Origin: Caldilineaceae bacterium
GTDB taxonomy: Bacteria > Chloroflexota > Anaerolineae > Caldilineales > Caldilineaceae
Length of the DNA stretch: 64,000 nucleotides
Assembly (NCBI GenBank): GCA_020433455.1
Contig: JAGRCP010000018.1
Coordinates: forward strand, 17,201-81,200
Direction of reading: 5' to 3'
Under the pieces are notes generated by a model. That model did no database searches. It was not told where the DNA came from and saw nothing but the letters and a program-made list of their open reading frames with translations. Shown here one piece after another: positions 8,289-17,342 of the stretch (position 1 is the first letter of the stretch; every line of letters starts with the position of its first letter). A program made the position numbers and the translations under genes.

Positions 8289-10514
8289 ATGCCGCTCCGC
8301 CACCGCGCAACCTCGCCCCTCCGCCTCATTCTTGCTGCGTACATCCTGCTCGCAGTGGCGTACAGCGTGGTGAATCCCCTCTTCGAATCGCCGGATGAAA
8401 TTTGGCATTACGAATACGTACGCTGGCTGGCGGAAGGCAACGGCCTGCCCCATCCCGATGATGTGGGAGACGCGCCCTGGCACCAGGAAGGCAGCCAGCC
8501 GCCCCTTTACTACCTGAGCGCAGCGCTGCTGACCAAACCCATTCCCACCGACAACGCGGCCGCAGTCATCCGCTACAATCCCCATGCGGCCATCGGTCAG
8601 GCGGAGGCATGGGGCAATCGCAACGTCATGGCCCATGGTCCGGCTGATCAATGGCCCTGGCGAGGCGTAGCCCTGGCCGCACACATAGCCCGCTTCTTCT
8701 CCATTGCGCTGGGCGCGCTCACCGTCTTTTTCACGTACAGGATTGGTCGCACGATCTTTCCCGCGCGACCGGCCATCGCGCTCTGCGCCGCGTTGCTGGT
8801 GGCATTCAACCCCCAGTTTCTCTTTCTCTCCGCGGCGGTGAACAATGACAACCTGGTCACCATGCTGAGCGCGGCCGGCCTCCTGCTGGCGGTGACGGCC
8901 TTGGCGCAGCGCACGCCCCAGGGAGATCAGGCCGCTCCGTCATGGCAGTTGGTTGCGCTTATGGGCGGCGTGGCGGGATTGGCCATGTTGAGCAAGCTGA
9001 GCGGTCTCTTCACCCCTCTGCTCGTGGGCGCGGCGCTGACGATCATCGCCTGGCGGCTGCGCTCATGGCGGGCATGGCTCGGCTTTGCCGCGTTGGCAGG
9101 CGGCACGGCCTGCCTGGTTGCAGGCTGGTACTATGTGCGCAACCAGATCCTTTTCGGCGATCCCCTGGCCCTGTCGGCCATGTTCGACATCCTGCCCCGC
9201 CGGGCCTTTCCGCCCACAACCGACGAACTTCTGGCGCGCGCACAAGGTATTTGGCGCTCCTATTGGGCCGTCTTCGGCTGGTTCAACGTGGTGACGGCCG
9301 ACTGGATCTACGCCGTCTTTACCGGTCTCACCCTGGCGGGGCTGGCCGGTCTTTTGCTCAGCGGTCCGTTGGCTCGCCTCACCCGGCGCACGCGCGCGGC
9401 CGTGGATCCCTGGCAGGTCGCGCTGCTGATTGGCCTGAGCGCAGGGATTCTCCTGCTTCTCTGGCGCTGGGCCCAGATGCGCTATCCCCAGGGGCGGCTC
9501 CTCTTTCCCGCCATCAGCGCCAACGCAATCCTGCTGGGCTGGGGATTAACGAATTGGTTTCCCCGCTCCCGGGCAAACTGGGCGCCGATTCTGCCGGCCG
9601 GGTTGTTGGTTCCCCTTGCCATCGTCATGCCCTGGTCAACCATTACGCCCGTCTACGCGCCGCCGGTTCCGGTAACGCGCGCCGCCATCCCCCAGCAGAC
9701 GGACGTTTCCTTCGGCGACGCCCTGAATCTGGCGGGCTTTGAGTTGGGAGCGGAGGAAGTGCATCCCGGCGGCGCTCTGCCCGTCACCCTTTATTGGGAA
9801 GCTTTACGCCCGCTGGAACAGGATTACAGCATCTTCATTCACCTGACCGACGAAAACCAGATCCTGCAGGCCCAGCGCGATTCCTGGCCAGGCAAGGGAA
9901 ATGCACCGACGCGGAATTGGTCGCCCGGCGTCATTCTGCCCGACGAGTACCGGATTAGCGTACCCGCTACCACGCCCGCTCCGGCCCGCCTGCGCGTGGA
10001 TGTAGGAGTTTACGACTACGCTTCGGGCGACCGCCTCCTGGTCAACGGTCAGGACTACTGGACGGTGGGTTACATTACCCTCACGCTCGCGGTGGAGGGC
10101 GATCTGCCCCACGCCACCTTCGTCAATTTTCAGGACGAAATTGCGTTGGTCGGCTTCGACTTCGACCGCCGAGTCATGCAGCCGGGCGAAACCCTCGCGC
10201 TTACCCTCTGGTGGGAAGCGCTGTCCGCGCCCGCCCAGGACTACAAAGTCTTCACCCACTTGGTTTTACCGCCGGAGTCAGTCTGGGCCCAGGAAGACGA
10301 TCGCCCCCAGGACGGCAACCGACGCACCAACACCTGGCAATCCGGCGAGCGCATCGAAGACCACTACACGCTTACGCTGCCCCCGGACGCGCCATTGGGG
10401 GTTTACTTTGTGGAGATTGGCCTTTATGATTCAAAGACGGGCAAGCGTCTCCAGGTCGAATTCAGCGACAAGGGCATCGTCCTGGGGCAGGTACGGGTGA
10501 CAGAGGATGAATAA
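8289..10514 (+). CDS. GT39/ArnT-like membrane glycosyltransferase with two C-terminal beta-sandwich repeats
   Basis: A 741-aa protein. The N-terminal 460 residues are a polytopic GT-C domain with the family hallmark FESPDEIWHYEYV in the first extracytoplasmic loop (acidic residues for lipid-phosphate-sugar use) and HQEGSQPPLYY. After the last helix come two related soluble domains, about 485-605 and 620-741. Each runs ALNLAGFEL / EIALVGFDF, LYWEAL / LWWEAL, FIHL / FTHL, then a GVYDYASGDRL / GLYDSKTGKRL ending. Such repeats are probably carbohydrate-binding or spacer domains on the cell surface. I chose the ATG at 8289 over 8196 because the intervening 31 codons look like non-coding repeat and overlap the upstream gene. 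Confidence 0.8.
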   Translation: MPLRHRATSPLRLILAAYILLAVAYSVVNPLFESPDEIWHYEYVRWLAEGNGLPHPDDVGDAPWHQEGSQPPLYYLSAALLTKPIPTDNAAAVIRYNPHAAIGQAEAWGNRNVMAHGPADQWPWRGVALAAHIARFFSIALGALTVFFTYRIGRTIFPARPAIALCAALLVAFNPQFLFLSAAVNNDNLVTMLSAAGLLLAVTALAQRTPQGDQAAPSWQLVALMGGVAGLAMLSKLSGLFTPLLVGAALTIIAWRLRSWRAWLGFAALAGGTACLVAGWYYVRNQILFGDPLALSAMFDILPRRAFPPTTDELLARAQGIWRSYWAVFGWFNVVTADWIYAVFTGLTLAGLAGLLLSGPLARLTRRTRAAVDPWQVALLIGLSAGILLLLWRWAQMRYPQGRLLFPAISANAILLGWGLTNWFPRSRANWAPILPAGLLVPLAIVMPWSTITPVYAPPVPVTRAAIPQQTDVSFGDALNLAGFELGAEEVHPGGALPVTLYWEALRPLEQDYSIFIHLTDENQILQAQRDSWPGKGNAPTRNWSPGVILPDEYRISVPATTPAPARLRVDVGVYDYASGDRLLVNGQDYWTVGYITLTLAVEGDLPHATFVNFQDEIALVGFDFDRRVMQPGETLALTLWWEALSAPAQDYKVFTHLVLPPESVWAQEDDRPQDGNRRTNTWQSGERIEDHYTLTLPPDAPLGVYFVEIGLYDSKTGKRLQVEFSDKGIVLGQVRVTEDE

Positions 10515-10520
10515 AGGAGG
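10513..10520 (+). promoter_or_regulatory. Strong Shine-Dalgarno of the patatin gene
   Basis: AAAGGAGG lies 5 nt before the ATG at 10526. It is close to a full anti-16S match and fixes the start codon of the patatin-like gene. It overlaps the end of the upstream glycosyltransferase gene, which suggests co-transcription. Confidence 0.75.
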
Positions 10521-10525
10521 CAATC

Positions 10526-11725
10526 ATGCAGTTCGATATGGTTTTTGAGGGCGGCGGAGCCAAGGGCATTGTCTTTATCGGCGCATTGCAAAAATTTGTG
10601 GAAGCCGGACACGAGTGGGGACGCCTCATGGGCACGTCCGCGGGAGCCATTACGGCCGCGCTCCTGGCTACGGGCTATTCTCCGGCTGATCTGGACGCCA
10701 TTATGCAGGAGACGGTGGACGGCAAGCCCGTCATGCTCACCTTCATGGACACGCCTCGGACGTTTGGCGAAGCGACTATTGAGCAGAGCCTCATGCGCAC
10801 GTGGCTACGGGAAGAAGACAACCCCTTCCTGCCCAACCGCCTGGAGGAGCGCATGGACGATTGGATTGCCGATAGCCTATTGCGCTCGTCAACCTTCCGC
10901 CACATCTTTTCCCTGGTGGAGCGGGGCGGTTGGTTCGCAGCCGATTCCTTTGAGGATTGGCTGACGAACAAGCTGAATCACGCACCCGGTCACGGCGGCG
11001 CGCCTGATTACGGGACGATGACGCTGGCCGAATTTTATGCCGCCACCGAACGCCATCTTTCCCTCGTGGCCGCGGATACGACCGCGGGCCGGCTCCTGGT
11101 GCTCAACCACAAAACCGCGCCCAACTGCCCCCTGGTCATGGCCGTGCGCATGTCCATGAGCATCCCGCTCCTCTGGCAGGAGGTCGTCTGGCAGGCCGAG
11201 TGGGGGCCGTACATGGGGCGCGATCTGACCGACGACACCATCGTGGACGGCGGCGTCCTCTCCAGCTTTCCCATCGAACTCTTCATCGCGCGGGGATGGG
11301 AGCGGTGGATGGACGAACAGGCGGGCGGGCGCATTCTGGGCCTGCTGATCGATGAACAGTTGGAAGTGCCCGGCCAGCCGGCACGGCAAAACAGCGGCGC
11401 GCTGGACAGTGCGTTGGGGTATTGGCGCACGGGACGACGCCTGCTCAACCTCATCAACACCATGATGCAGGCGCGGGATAAGGAAGTGATCGAGGCCAAC
11501 CGGGAATTGGTGGTGAGCCTGCCGGCGCGCGGCTATGACACCGTGGAGTTTGCCATGACCGACGCGCGCCGCACGGACCTCATCGCGGCCGGGGCCGCGG
11601 CCATGCAGGCCTATCTGACCGAACTGGGCCCGGAGCCGGCCATGCTGCCCCAGCCCGCGGCTGATGATGCAACCCGCATCACGACGGCTGAAGCCAGCGC
11701 TGAACGAATTTTGGGCGGATGGTGA
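10526..11725 (+). CDS. Patatin-like phospholipase
   Basis: A 399-aa patatin-family lipid acyl hydrolase. The oxyanion-hole motif GGGAKG is at residues 9-14, the nucleophile elbow GTSAG carries the catalytic Ser (about residue 36), and the Asp of the Ser-Asp dyad is in IVDGG (about residue 243). There is no signal peptide, so it should act in the cytoplasm or on the inner membrane face. The gene follows the GT39-like gene by 11 bp and precedes a SulP transporter. Membrane lipid turnover is the likely role; the substrate is unknown. Confidence 0.9.
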   Translation: MQFDMVFEGGGAKGIVFIGALQKFVEAGHEWGRLMGTSAGAITAALLATGYSPADLDAIMQETVDGKPVMLTFMDTPRTFGEATIEQSLMRTWLREEDNPFLPNRLEERMDDWIADSLLRSSTFRHIFSLVERGGWFAADSFEDWLTNKLNHAPGHGGAPDYGTMTLAEFYAATERHLSLVAADTTAGRLLVLNHKTAPNCPLVMAVRMSMSIPLLWQEVVWQAEWGPYMGRDLTDDTIVDGGVLSSFPIELFIARGWERWMDEQAGGRILGLLIDEQLEVPGQPARQNSGALDSALGYWRTGRRLLNLINTMMQARDKEVIEANRELVVSLPARGYDTVEFAMTDARRTDLIAAGAAAMQAYLTELGPEPAMLPQPAADDATRITTAEASAERILGGW

Positions 11726-11773
11726 GTTCACGCTCGTCAACCATTCCGGGCTACTCTAAGGAATTACGCCTCC

Positions 11774-13420
11774 ATGCCTAAATTTGATTTTCAGAAGAAA
11801 AACATAGGAGCCGATGCCGGAGCCGGCTTGACCATGGCGATTGTGGCAATCCCGGACGCAGTCGCATCGGCAATTTTGGCCGGCGTCAATCCGATCTTCG
11901 GATTCAACGCCTACATGATCGGGATGCCCGTTTCGGGCCTCTTCACCAGTTCCCAGTTTATGAACTGCGGCCTGACCACGGCCATGATGTTGATCGTTGC
12001 AGGGGCGGTGGCAGGCGCTTCCGACTCGGAACAGGCTGGGATTCTGGTCACGTTGACGATCCTGGTCGGCATCTTCCAGCTGGTCCTGGGCTTTTTCAAG
12101 CTGGGACGGTTGACCCGCTTTATCTCCAATGCGGTGATGACCGGCTTCTTTACCGGGATCGCGGTCTCCATCATTCTCGGCCAATTAAGCGGTTTGACCG
12201 GCTATGAGAGCGAAGCCGGCAATCATATCAGCCGCACGGTGGATTTGCTGCTCCACTTGGATCAGGTTCAATGGCCCACATTCCTGACGGGCGCCGCAAC
12301 GATCATCCTGAGTGCGGTGCTGACGCGCACGAAAATCAGCAATTACGCCCTGATTGCGGCGCTGCTGGTTGTGACTGCGCTGGTGGCTCTACTGGGCCTT
12401 TCGTCCGTGCCGCTCATCGGAGACAGCTACGAGATATCGGGCGCGCTGCCCCGGCTGTCTTTACCGGACCTGACGCTCATCCCCCAGCTGATTTTGCCGG
12501 CTGTCTCGGTAGGCCTGATTGGCTTGATCCAGGCTGCGGGCGTCAGCCAGAGCATCCCCAACCCCGACGGCTCTTACCCGGATCCGTCAGGCGATTTTGT
12601 GGGCCAGGGCATCGGGAACACAGCTGCGGGTCTGTTTCAGGGCCTGCCCGTGGGCGGTTCGCTGGCGGGCACGGCGCTGACCATCAGCTGCGGGGCCCGG
12701 TCGCGCTGGGCCAACATCTTTGCCGGCATACTCTTTGCGCTTCTGGTAATTCTGGTGGGGAGATGGGTGGGGTTGGTGGCCGAACCGGCCATTGCCGCGC
12801 TCTTGATCCTGGCCGGTTGGGCGACGATCAAAGTCAGCAGCATTTTGAATGTGTGGGACGTGGGTCTGGGTTCGCGCCTGATCATGATCATCACCTTCCT
12901 GGCGACGCTGCTGATTCCCGTGCAGTGGGCCGTTTTGCTGGGGGTGGGCCTGTCGTTCCTGGTCGAATTCCTGCGCTCGGCGAATGACGTTCGTTTGGTC
13001 GAGGTGCGCCGGAACGAAAACGGCGCCTTTATTGAGCAGGATGCGCCTGCACGCTTATCCTCCCACCAGGTGACCCTGCTCCAGGTATGGGGCACCCTGG
13101 AATTCTCCAGCGCCCACATATTGGAGGGGGCGCTCCCCGACGTGGGGGATGCAGAGCGCCCGGCGGTTATCCTGCGCATGCGGGGACGAAACGATATCGG
13201 CAGTACGCTCATCGGCGTATTGGAGCATTACTCCCAGCGCCTGGCCGCCAACGGCGGCAAGCTGTTCCTGTCCGGCGTAGACCCTCATATGTTGGCCCAA
13301 CTGCGCAAAACCCGCACAACCAAAGTCATTCCGGAAGAAAATATTTTCCCTGCAACGCCTGAGTTGGGTGAATCTACCAGGCAGGCCATGCAGGCAGCGC
13401 AAGCGTGGCTTGAACAATAA
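11774..13420 (+). CDS. SulP/SLC26-family anion transporter with STAS domain
   Basis: A 548-aa SulP permease. The N-terminal domain begins with the family-typical DAGAGLTMAIVAIPDAVAS and continues through about ten to twelve helices with LPVGGSLAGTALTISCGARSRW. A cytoplasmic STAS domain occupies about residues 430-548 (VTLLQVWGTLEFSSA, then ILRMRGRNDIGSTL). The usual anti-sigma-antagonist Ser/Thr in that loop appears as Asn-Asp. Likely substrates are sulfate, bicarbonate or another small anion; sequence alone does not decide. A ribosome binding site AAGGA lies about 10 nt upstream of the ATG. It is convergent with the rhamnosidase gene. Confidence 0.9.
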   Translation: MPKFDFQKKNIGADAGAGLTMAIVAIPDAVASAILAGVNPIFGFNAYMIGMPVSGLFTSSQFMNCGLTTAMMLIVAGAVAGASDSEQAGILVTLTILVGIFQLVLGFFKLGRLTRFISNAVMTGFFTGIAVSIILGQLSGLTGYESEAGNHISRTVDLLLHLDQVQWPTFLTGAATIILSAVLTRTKISNYALIAALLVVTALVALLGLSSVPLIGDSYEISGALPRLSLPDLTLIPQLILPAVSVGLIGLIQAAGVSQSIPNPDGSYPDPSGDFVGQGIGNTAAGLFQGLPVGGSLAGTALTISCGARSRWANIFAGILFALLVILVGRWVGLVAEPAIAALLILAGWATIKVSSILNVWDVGLGSRLIMIITFLATLLIPVQWAVLLGVGLSFLVEFLRSANDVRLVEVRRNENGAFIEQDAPARLSSHQVTLLQVWGTLEFSSAHILEGALPDVGDAERPAVILRMRGRNDIGSTLIGVLEHYSQRLAANGGKLFLSGVDPHMLAQLRKTRTTKVIPEENIFPATPELGESTRQAMQAAQAWLEQ

Positions 13421-13495
13421 GGAATTACGTCCCCGGCACTGGCCACAAACTTTGCCGATAGCCAGTGTGGCGTCGGCCAGTGCCGGGGACGTTAA
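13419..13495. repeat. Palindromic intergenic element, copy 1
   Basis: A perfect 18-bp inverted repeat (13427-13444 with 13475-13492) flanked by AAGGAATTACG on the left and GTTAAG on the right. It lies between the convergent SulP and rhamnosidase genes. A second element with the same flanks and outer arm occurs at 32609-32652. No long T-tract follows, so it is not a standard terminator, though such a stem could stop transcription from both sides. Confidence 0.8.
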
Positions 13496-13518
13496 GGGAT
13501 TCGATTTTCTGGAGCAGC

Positions 13519-16329
13519 CTAGACTGAACTGCCCGCCTCGGCCAACTCCTCGTTTAATAGTTCCGCGGCCCCGGCTTCATCCGGCAACATGCGAAGCGCC
13601 TGACGCAGGGGCATCCCGCCCTCGTTAGCGAGGATGATCTGTAAAAAGTGGGGCGCGCCCAGGCGCTCTAATCCGATCATGACGGCTTCACGCGCGGCCG
13701 GCTCGCTCATGATCTCGCTCACCAGATCGTCAACCGTGTACGGGCCGCGGGCATCGGAAGCGGCGTAGTCCGCTGACCAACTCCACGTACCGGAGCCCAC
13801 CTCCAGGGGCGATCCGTCGTTGCCGGGCAGGCTGACCAATGCAGTTGTGTTAGGCGGGATAACGACGCTCATGTGTATACGGCCATTTTCGATTCTCCAC
13901 GCACACTCGGCCGGGCCGTAAGGGGTTAGGTGGCGAACTTCGGCCTGGGTAATACCGCCGCCCGGCCGGGGCTTGATGGCGATGCGCCCATAGCCGGGTG
14001 CATCCGGGGCCAGGCCGCAGATCGTGCGCTGCATCCAATCCGCCACCGCGCCCAGCGCGTAATGGTTGAAGGAAGTCATCTCGCCGGGGTTGATGGATCC
14101 GTCAGGCAGCATGGAATCCCAACGCTCCCAGATGGTGGTGGCGCCCATGGTCACCGGGTAGAGCCAGGAAGGACATTCCCGCTGGGTCAACAGGCGATAG
14201 GCAGTCTCGTAATGGCCGGTATCGCACAGCGCGTCGCAAATGAGCGGCGTGCCCACAAACCCGGTACGGATGCGATACCCGCCGTCCCGCACCAGCGTCG
14301 CCAGCCGGTCGCCCGCGCGCCGGCGCTGCTCGTCCGTCGGCAGCAGGTCGAAAGCGATGGCCAGGGCATAGGCCGTCTCGGTATCGCTCATCATGCGCCC
14401 CGCGGGCGTGATGTACTCCCGGATAAAAGCGGCCTTGGCATTGGCGGCCACTTCCGCATAGCGAACTTCGTCAGCCGTCCGCCCCAGAATCGCCGCGGTC
14501 CGGGCCGTCAGAGCGGCGGAGTGGACAAAGTAGGCCCCGGCGACGACGGCCTTGTCCGTACGCGCCTCCCACGGCTTATCGGGCGGTGCGGCAGGGTCCA
14601 ACCAGTCGCCGAACTGAAAGCCGATATCCCACAGGAAGTTATCGCCCGCGGCCTGAACCATGTAGTCCACCCAGTCGCACATGCTCTCAAACTGGTCGGC
14701 CAGGATCAGGGGATCGTCATAACGCTGATAAAGCACCCAAGGCACGATCACGGCCGCATCAGCCCAGGCTGCCGCGGCGCCATCGCCCAAAATATCGGGC
14801 ACAATGTGGGGGACGGCGCCGTCAAGTTTGGCCTGCTCAGCCGCCAGATCGGCCAGCCAGGAACGCAGGAAGCCGCTCACGTCGTAGAGAAAAGCCGCGG
14901 TGGGCGCAAAGATCTGGATATCACCCGTCCAGCCCAGGCGCTCATCGCGTTGGGGGCAGTCGGTGGGTACGTCCAGGAAGTTGCCGCGCATGCTCCAGAT
15001 CACATTTTCATGCAGCTGGTTGAGCAGCGGGTCCGAGCACTCGAACCAACCGGTGCGCTCCATGTCCGAGTAGAGGACGACAGCCGTAAGATTATCGGCC
15101 CGCAGCTCGCCGGGCCAATTCTCGATTTCGACATAGCGAAAACCGTGGAAGGTGAAGTACGGCTCATACTCCTCAACGCCCCCGCCGCGCAGGGTATAGC
15201 GATCGACGGCCTCGGCCGTGCGCAGCGGCCGCGTGCCCAACTCGCCCTCTTCCAGAACCTCGGCATGGCGCAATGTGATAGTGCGTCCGGCCTCGCCTTC
15301 CACCGTAATGCGCAGGCGGCCGACCAGGTTCCGGCCAAAATCCGCCAACGTCTTGCCCGAGGGGGATTGAATGATGCTCACCGGAGCAAACTCCGCCATG
15401 CGACGCACGGGCGGGCCGACCGGTGCGGTTAGAATCGCCAGGTCCCGGGGCAGGATGCCCACGTCCGACCAGGCGCTTGCGTCAAAGCCCGGGACCGCCC
15501 AGCCGTCCATCTCCAGCCGCGCATCATAGGTTTCGCCGTCGTAGATGCTGCTGACCCGAATGGGACCCGTGGCCGCGCGCCAGTCGGCATCGGTGACAAT
15601 GCGCTCCGTGGTCCCGTCGGCATAGGTCACTTCGAGTTGGGCCAGCAGCGCCGGCTTATCGCCGTAAATGTTCATGCGCCCGCCGCCGAATCCAAAACGT
15701 CCCCGATACCAACCGTCGCCCACGATCGCGCCGACAACGTTTGCGCCCGATTGGAGCAGATCGGTCACGTCAAATGTCTGATAGCGCAGGCGGCGATCGT
15801 AGACGGTCCAGCCCGGGGCAAGGACCTGATCGCCCACCGGCCGGCCGTTGATGTACGCTTCGTAAACGCCGAATGCAGTTACATAGAGGCGGGCGGATTG
15901 GATTGCGTCGCCCAGTTCAAATTCCCGGCGCAAATAGGGCGCCGGGTTGGGTTGGGACGTATCTTCATCCCAGGCGGGCGTGATGAAGCGGGCCGACCAG
16001 TCGTCAACGTGCAGGAACCCCGCTTCAATGAACGCGGGTTCGCTCCAGAGCGATTCGCTGCCGTCCGCGCCCCAGACGCGCACCTTCACGCTCACCCGGC
16101 GGCGGGATGGAAGGGACGTAAAGGGCCAGTCAACCAACACAGATTGATCCGATTCCACACGGCCGGTCTGGTCGCCGTCAGCGTCGCAACAGGCAATCTC
16201 ATAGGCGGACTGCCGCCAGTTTGGGATATCGGTTTCGACCTGCCACGATAAGCGCGGCCGATCAAAGCCGATGCCTGTGGGCTCGCTTAAATGCTCAACT
16301 TTTATGCTGGAAACAGCAACCTCTGACAT
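13519..16329 (-). CDS. GH78 alpha-L-rhamnosidase
   Basis: A 936-aa glycoside hydrolase family 78 enzyme releasing L-rhamnose from glycosides. N-terminal beta domains cover about residues 1-400. The (alpha/alpha)6 catalytic domain has the hallmark DVPTDCPQRDERLGWTGD and later WERWDSM and SFNHYALGAVADW. A beta-sandwich near 800-865 closes the usual architecture. About 75 extra C-terminal residues (VDDLVSEIMSEPAAREAV onward) look helical and are not part of the standard family. No signal peptide is visible, so it probably acts on imported oligosaccharides. AGGAG precedes the ATG. It follows the sugar permease genes and likely ends their operon. Confidence 0.93.
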   Translation of the reverse strand: MSEVAVSSIKVEHLSEPTGIGFDRPRLSWQVETDIPNWRQSAYEIACCDADGDQTGRVESDQSVLVDWPFTSLPSRRRVSVKVRVWGADGSESLWSEPAFIEAGFLHVDDWSARFITPAWDEDTSQPNPAPYLRREFELGDAIQSARLYVTAFGVYEAYINGRPVGDQVLAPGWTVYDRRLRYQTFDVTDLLQSGANVVGAIVGDGWYRGRFGFGGGRMNIYGDKPALLAQLEVTYADGTTERIVTDADWRAATGPIRVSSIYDGETYDARLEMDGWAVPGFDASAWSDVGILPRDLAILTAPVGPPVRRMAEFAPVSIIQSPSGKTLADFGRNLVGRLRITVEGEAGRTITLRHAEVLEEGELGTRPLRTAEAVDRYTLRGGGVEEYEPYFTFHGFRYVEIENWPGELRADNLTAVVLYSDMERTGWFECSDPLLNQLHENVIWSMRGNFLDVPTDCPQRDERLGWTGDIQIFAPTAAFLYDVSGFLRSWLADLAAEQAKLDGAVPHIVPDILGDGAAAAWADAAVIVPWVLYQRYDDPLILADQFESMCDWVDYMVQAAGDNFLWDIGFQFGDWLDPAAPPDKPWEARTDKAVVAGAYFVHSAALTARTAAILGRTADEVRYAEVAANAKAAFIREYITPAGRMMSDTETAYALAIAFDLLPTDEQRRRAGDRLATLVRDGGYRIRTGFVGTPLICDALCDTGHYETAYRLLTQRECPSWLYPVTMGATTIWERWDSMLPDGSINPGEMTSFNHYALGAVADWMQRTICGLAPDAPGYGRIAIKPRPGGGITQAEVRHLTPYGPAECAWRIENGRIHMSVVIPPNTTALVSLPGNDGSPLEVGSGTWSWSADYAASDARGPYTVDDLVSEIMSEPAAREAVMIGLERLGAPHFLQIILANEGGMPLRQALRMLPDEAGAAELLNEELAEAGSSV

Positions 16330-16505
16330 TATTTTCTCCTGATTGCGCAGCGCTGATCCGCGGCACGTTGATAGTAACTCAACTCAAATTTGATTGTAAG
16401 CAAAAAAAGACCGTCTCACAGGTTCGGAAAAACCGCGCAGAACGCTCACTTGCAGTTCAAAATATACAGCACCCCAAGGCGCATGAATATCCGCTTGCCG
16501 CAACC

Positions 16506-17342
16506 TCAGCCTTTGATAGCGCCGCCCATCATCCCGGACACCAGTTGGCGCTGGAAGAAGATGAAAATAATCAGCGGGATAATCGTCATAACCACTACGT
16601 CTGCAAAGAGCAGATTGTACTGCGAACTGAACTGACTGATAAAGCTGAAGAGCGTCAGGGGCGCGGTAACGTTTTTCTCGCCGGGAAGGAAGTAAAGCGG
16701 TCCGACAAAGTCATTAAAAATATTCACGGACGAAGTGACGACCACCGTCACGATAGCCGGACGCAGCAGCGGCAGAATAACGGAGAAGAAGATGCGCAAA
16801 GGAGACGCGCCGTCAAGAATAGCCGCTTCATCCAGTTCCCGGGGAATGCTGTTCATAAATGCACGGAAGATCAGGATGGCAAAAGGCATGTTCAAGGCGA
16901 CATCGACCATAATCATACCGGTGAGCGTCTTGTACAGGTTCAGCCACTGCAAAAAGAATACTGTAGGCACGACGGCCGGCGGAATGATGAGCCCGGCCAG
17001 CATAAATGAACCAACCACCGAGGCCAGTCGGTCGGAGCGGCGCTGCATCACAAAGGCGACGAGCGCGGATAAAACCACGATCAGCGTGACCGACCCCACG
17101 GTCAGAAGCGTGCTGTTCCACAAGGCCAGGAGCATGCGATTCTCGCCGTAGGTGATGACCTCCCTGAGATTTGCCCACAGTAAAAATTCACTCGGCCAGC
17201 GGAATTCCAGCAGGGCGGCTTCCTGGCGGGTTTTTGCCGCATTCAGCAGAATAAAGATAAACGGTACGAGGAAAACGAGGATGAAGGTAACGAGCAAGAT
17301 AACGTCGCGCAGGAGGTTGGTTATGGTCCGTCGAATGCTCAT
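16506..17342 (-). CDS. ABC sugar transporter permease (MalG/AraQ type)
   Basis: A 278-aa inner-membrane permease with about six helices. The cytoplasmic coupling loop reads EAAILDGASPLRIFFSVILPLLRP, the EAA motif of carbohydrate uptake ABC transporters. Its start overlaps the stop of the other permease gene by 4 bp. It forms a heterodimer with that permease; the ATPase is not encoded nearby and is probably a shared MsmK-like subunit elsewhere. Substrate by context: rhamnose-containing oligosaccharides. Confidence 0.93.
   Translation of the reverse strand: MSIRRTITNLLRDVILLVTFILVFLVPFIFILLNAAKTRQEAALLEFRWPSEFLLWANLREVITYGENRMLLALWNSTLLTVGSVTLIVVLSALVAFVMQRRSDRLASVVGSFMLAGLIIPPAVVPTVFFLQWLNLYKTLTGMIMVDVALNMPFAILIFRAFMNSIPRELDEAAILDGASPLRIFFSVILPLLRPAIVTVVVTSSVNIFNDFVGPLYFLPGEKNVTAPLTLFSFISQFSSQYNLLFADVVVMTIIPLIIFIFFQRQLVSGMMGGAIKG

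Noticed and set aside
13930..15432. A 500-codon plus-strand frame inside the rhamnosidase gene
   Set aside because: Antisense shadow without ribosome binding site or domain signal.
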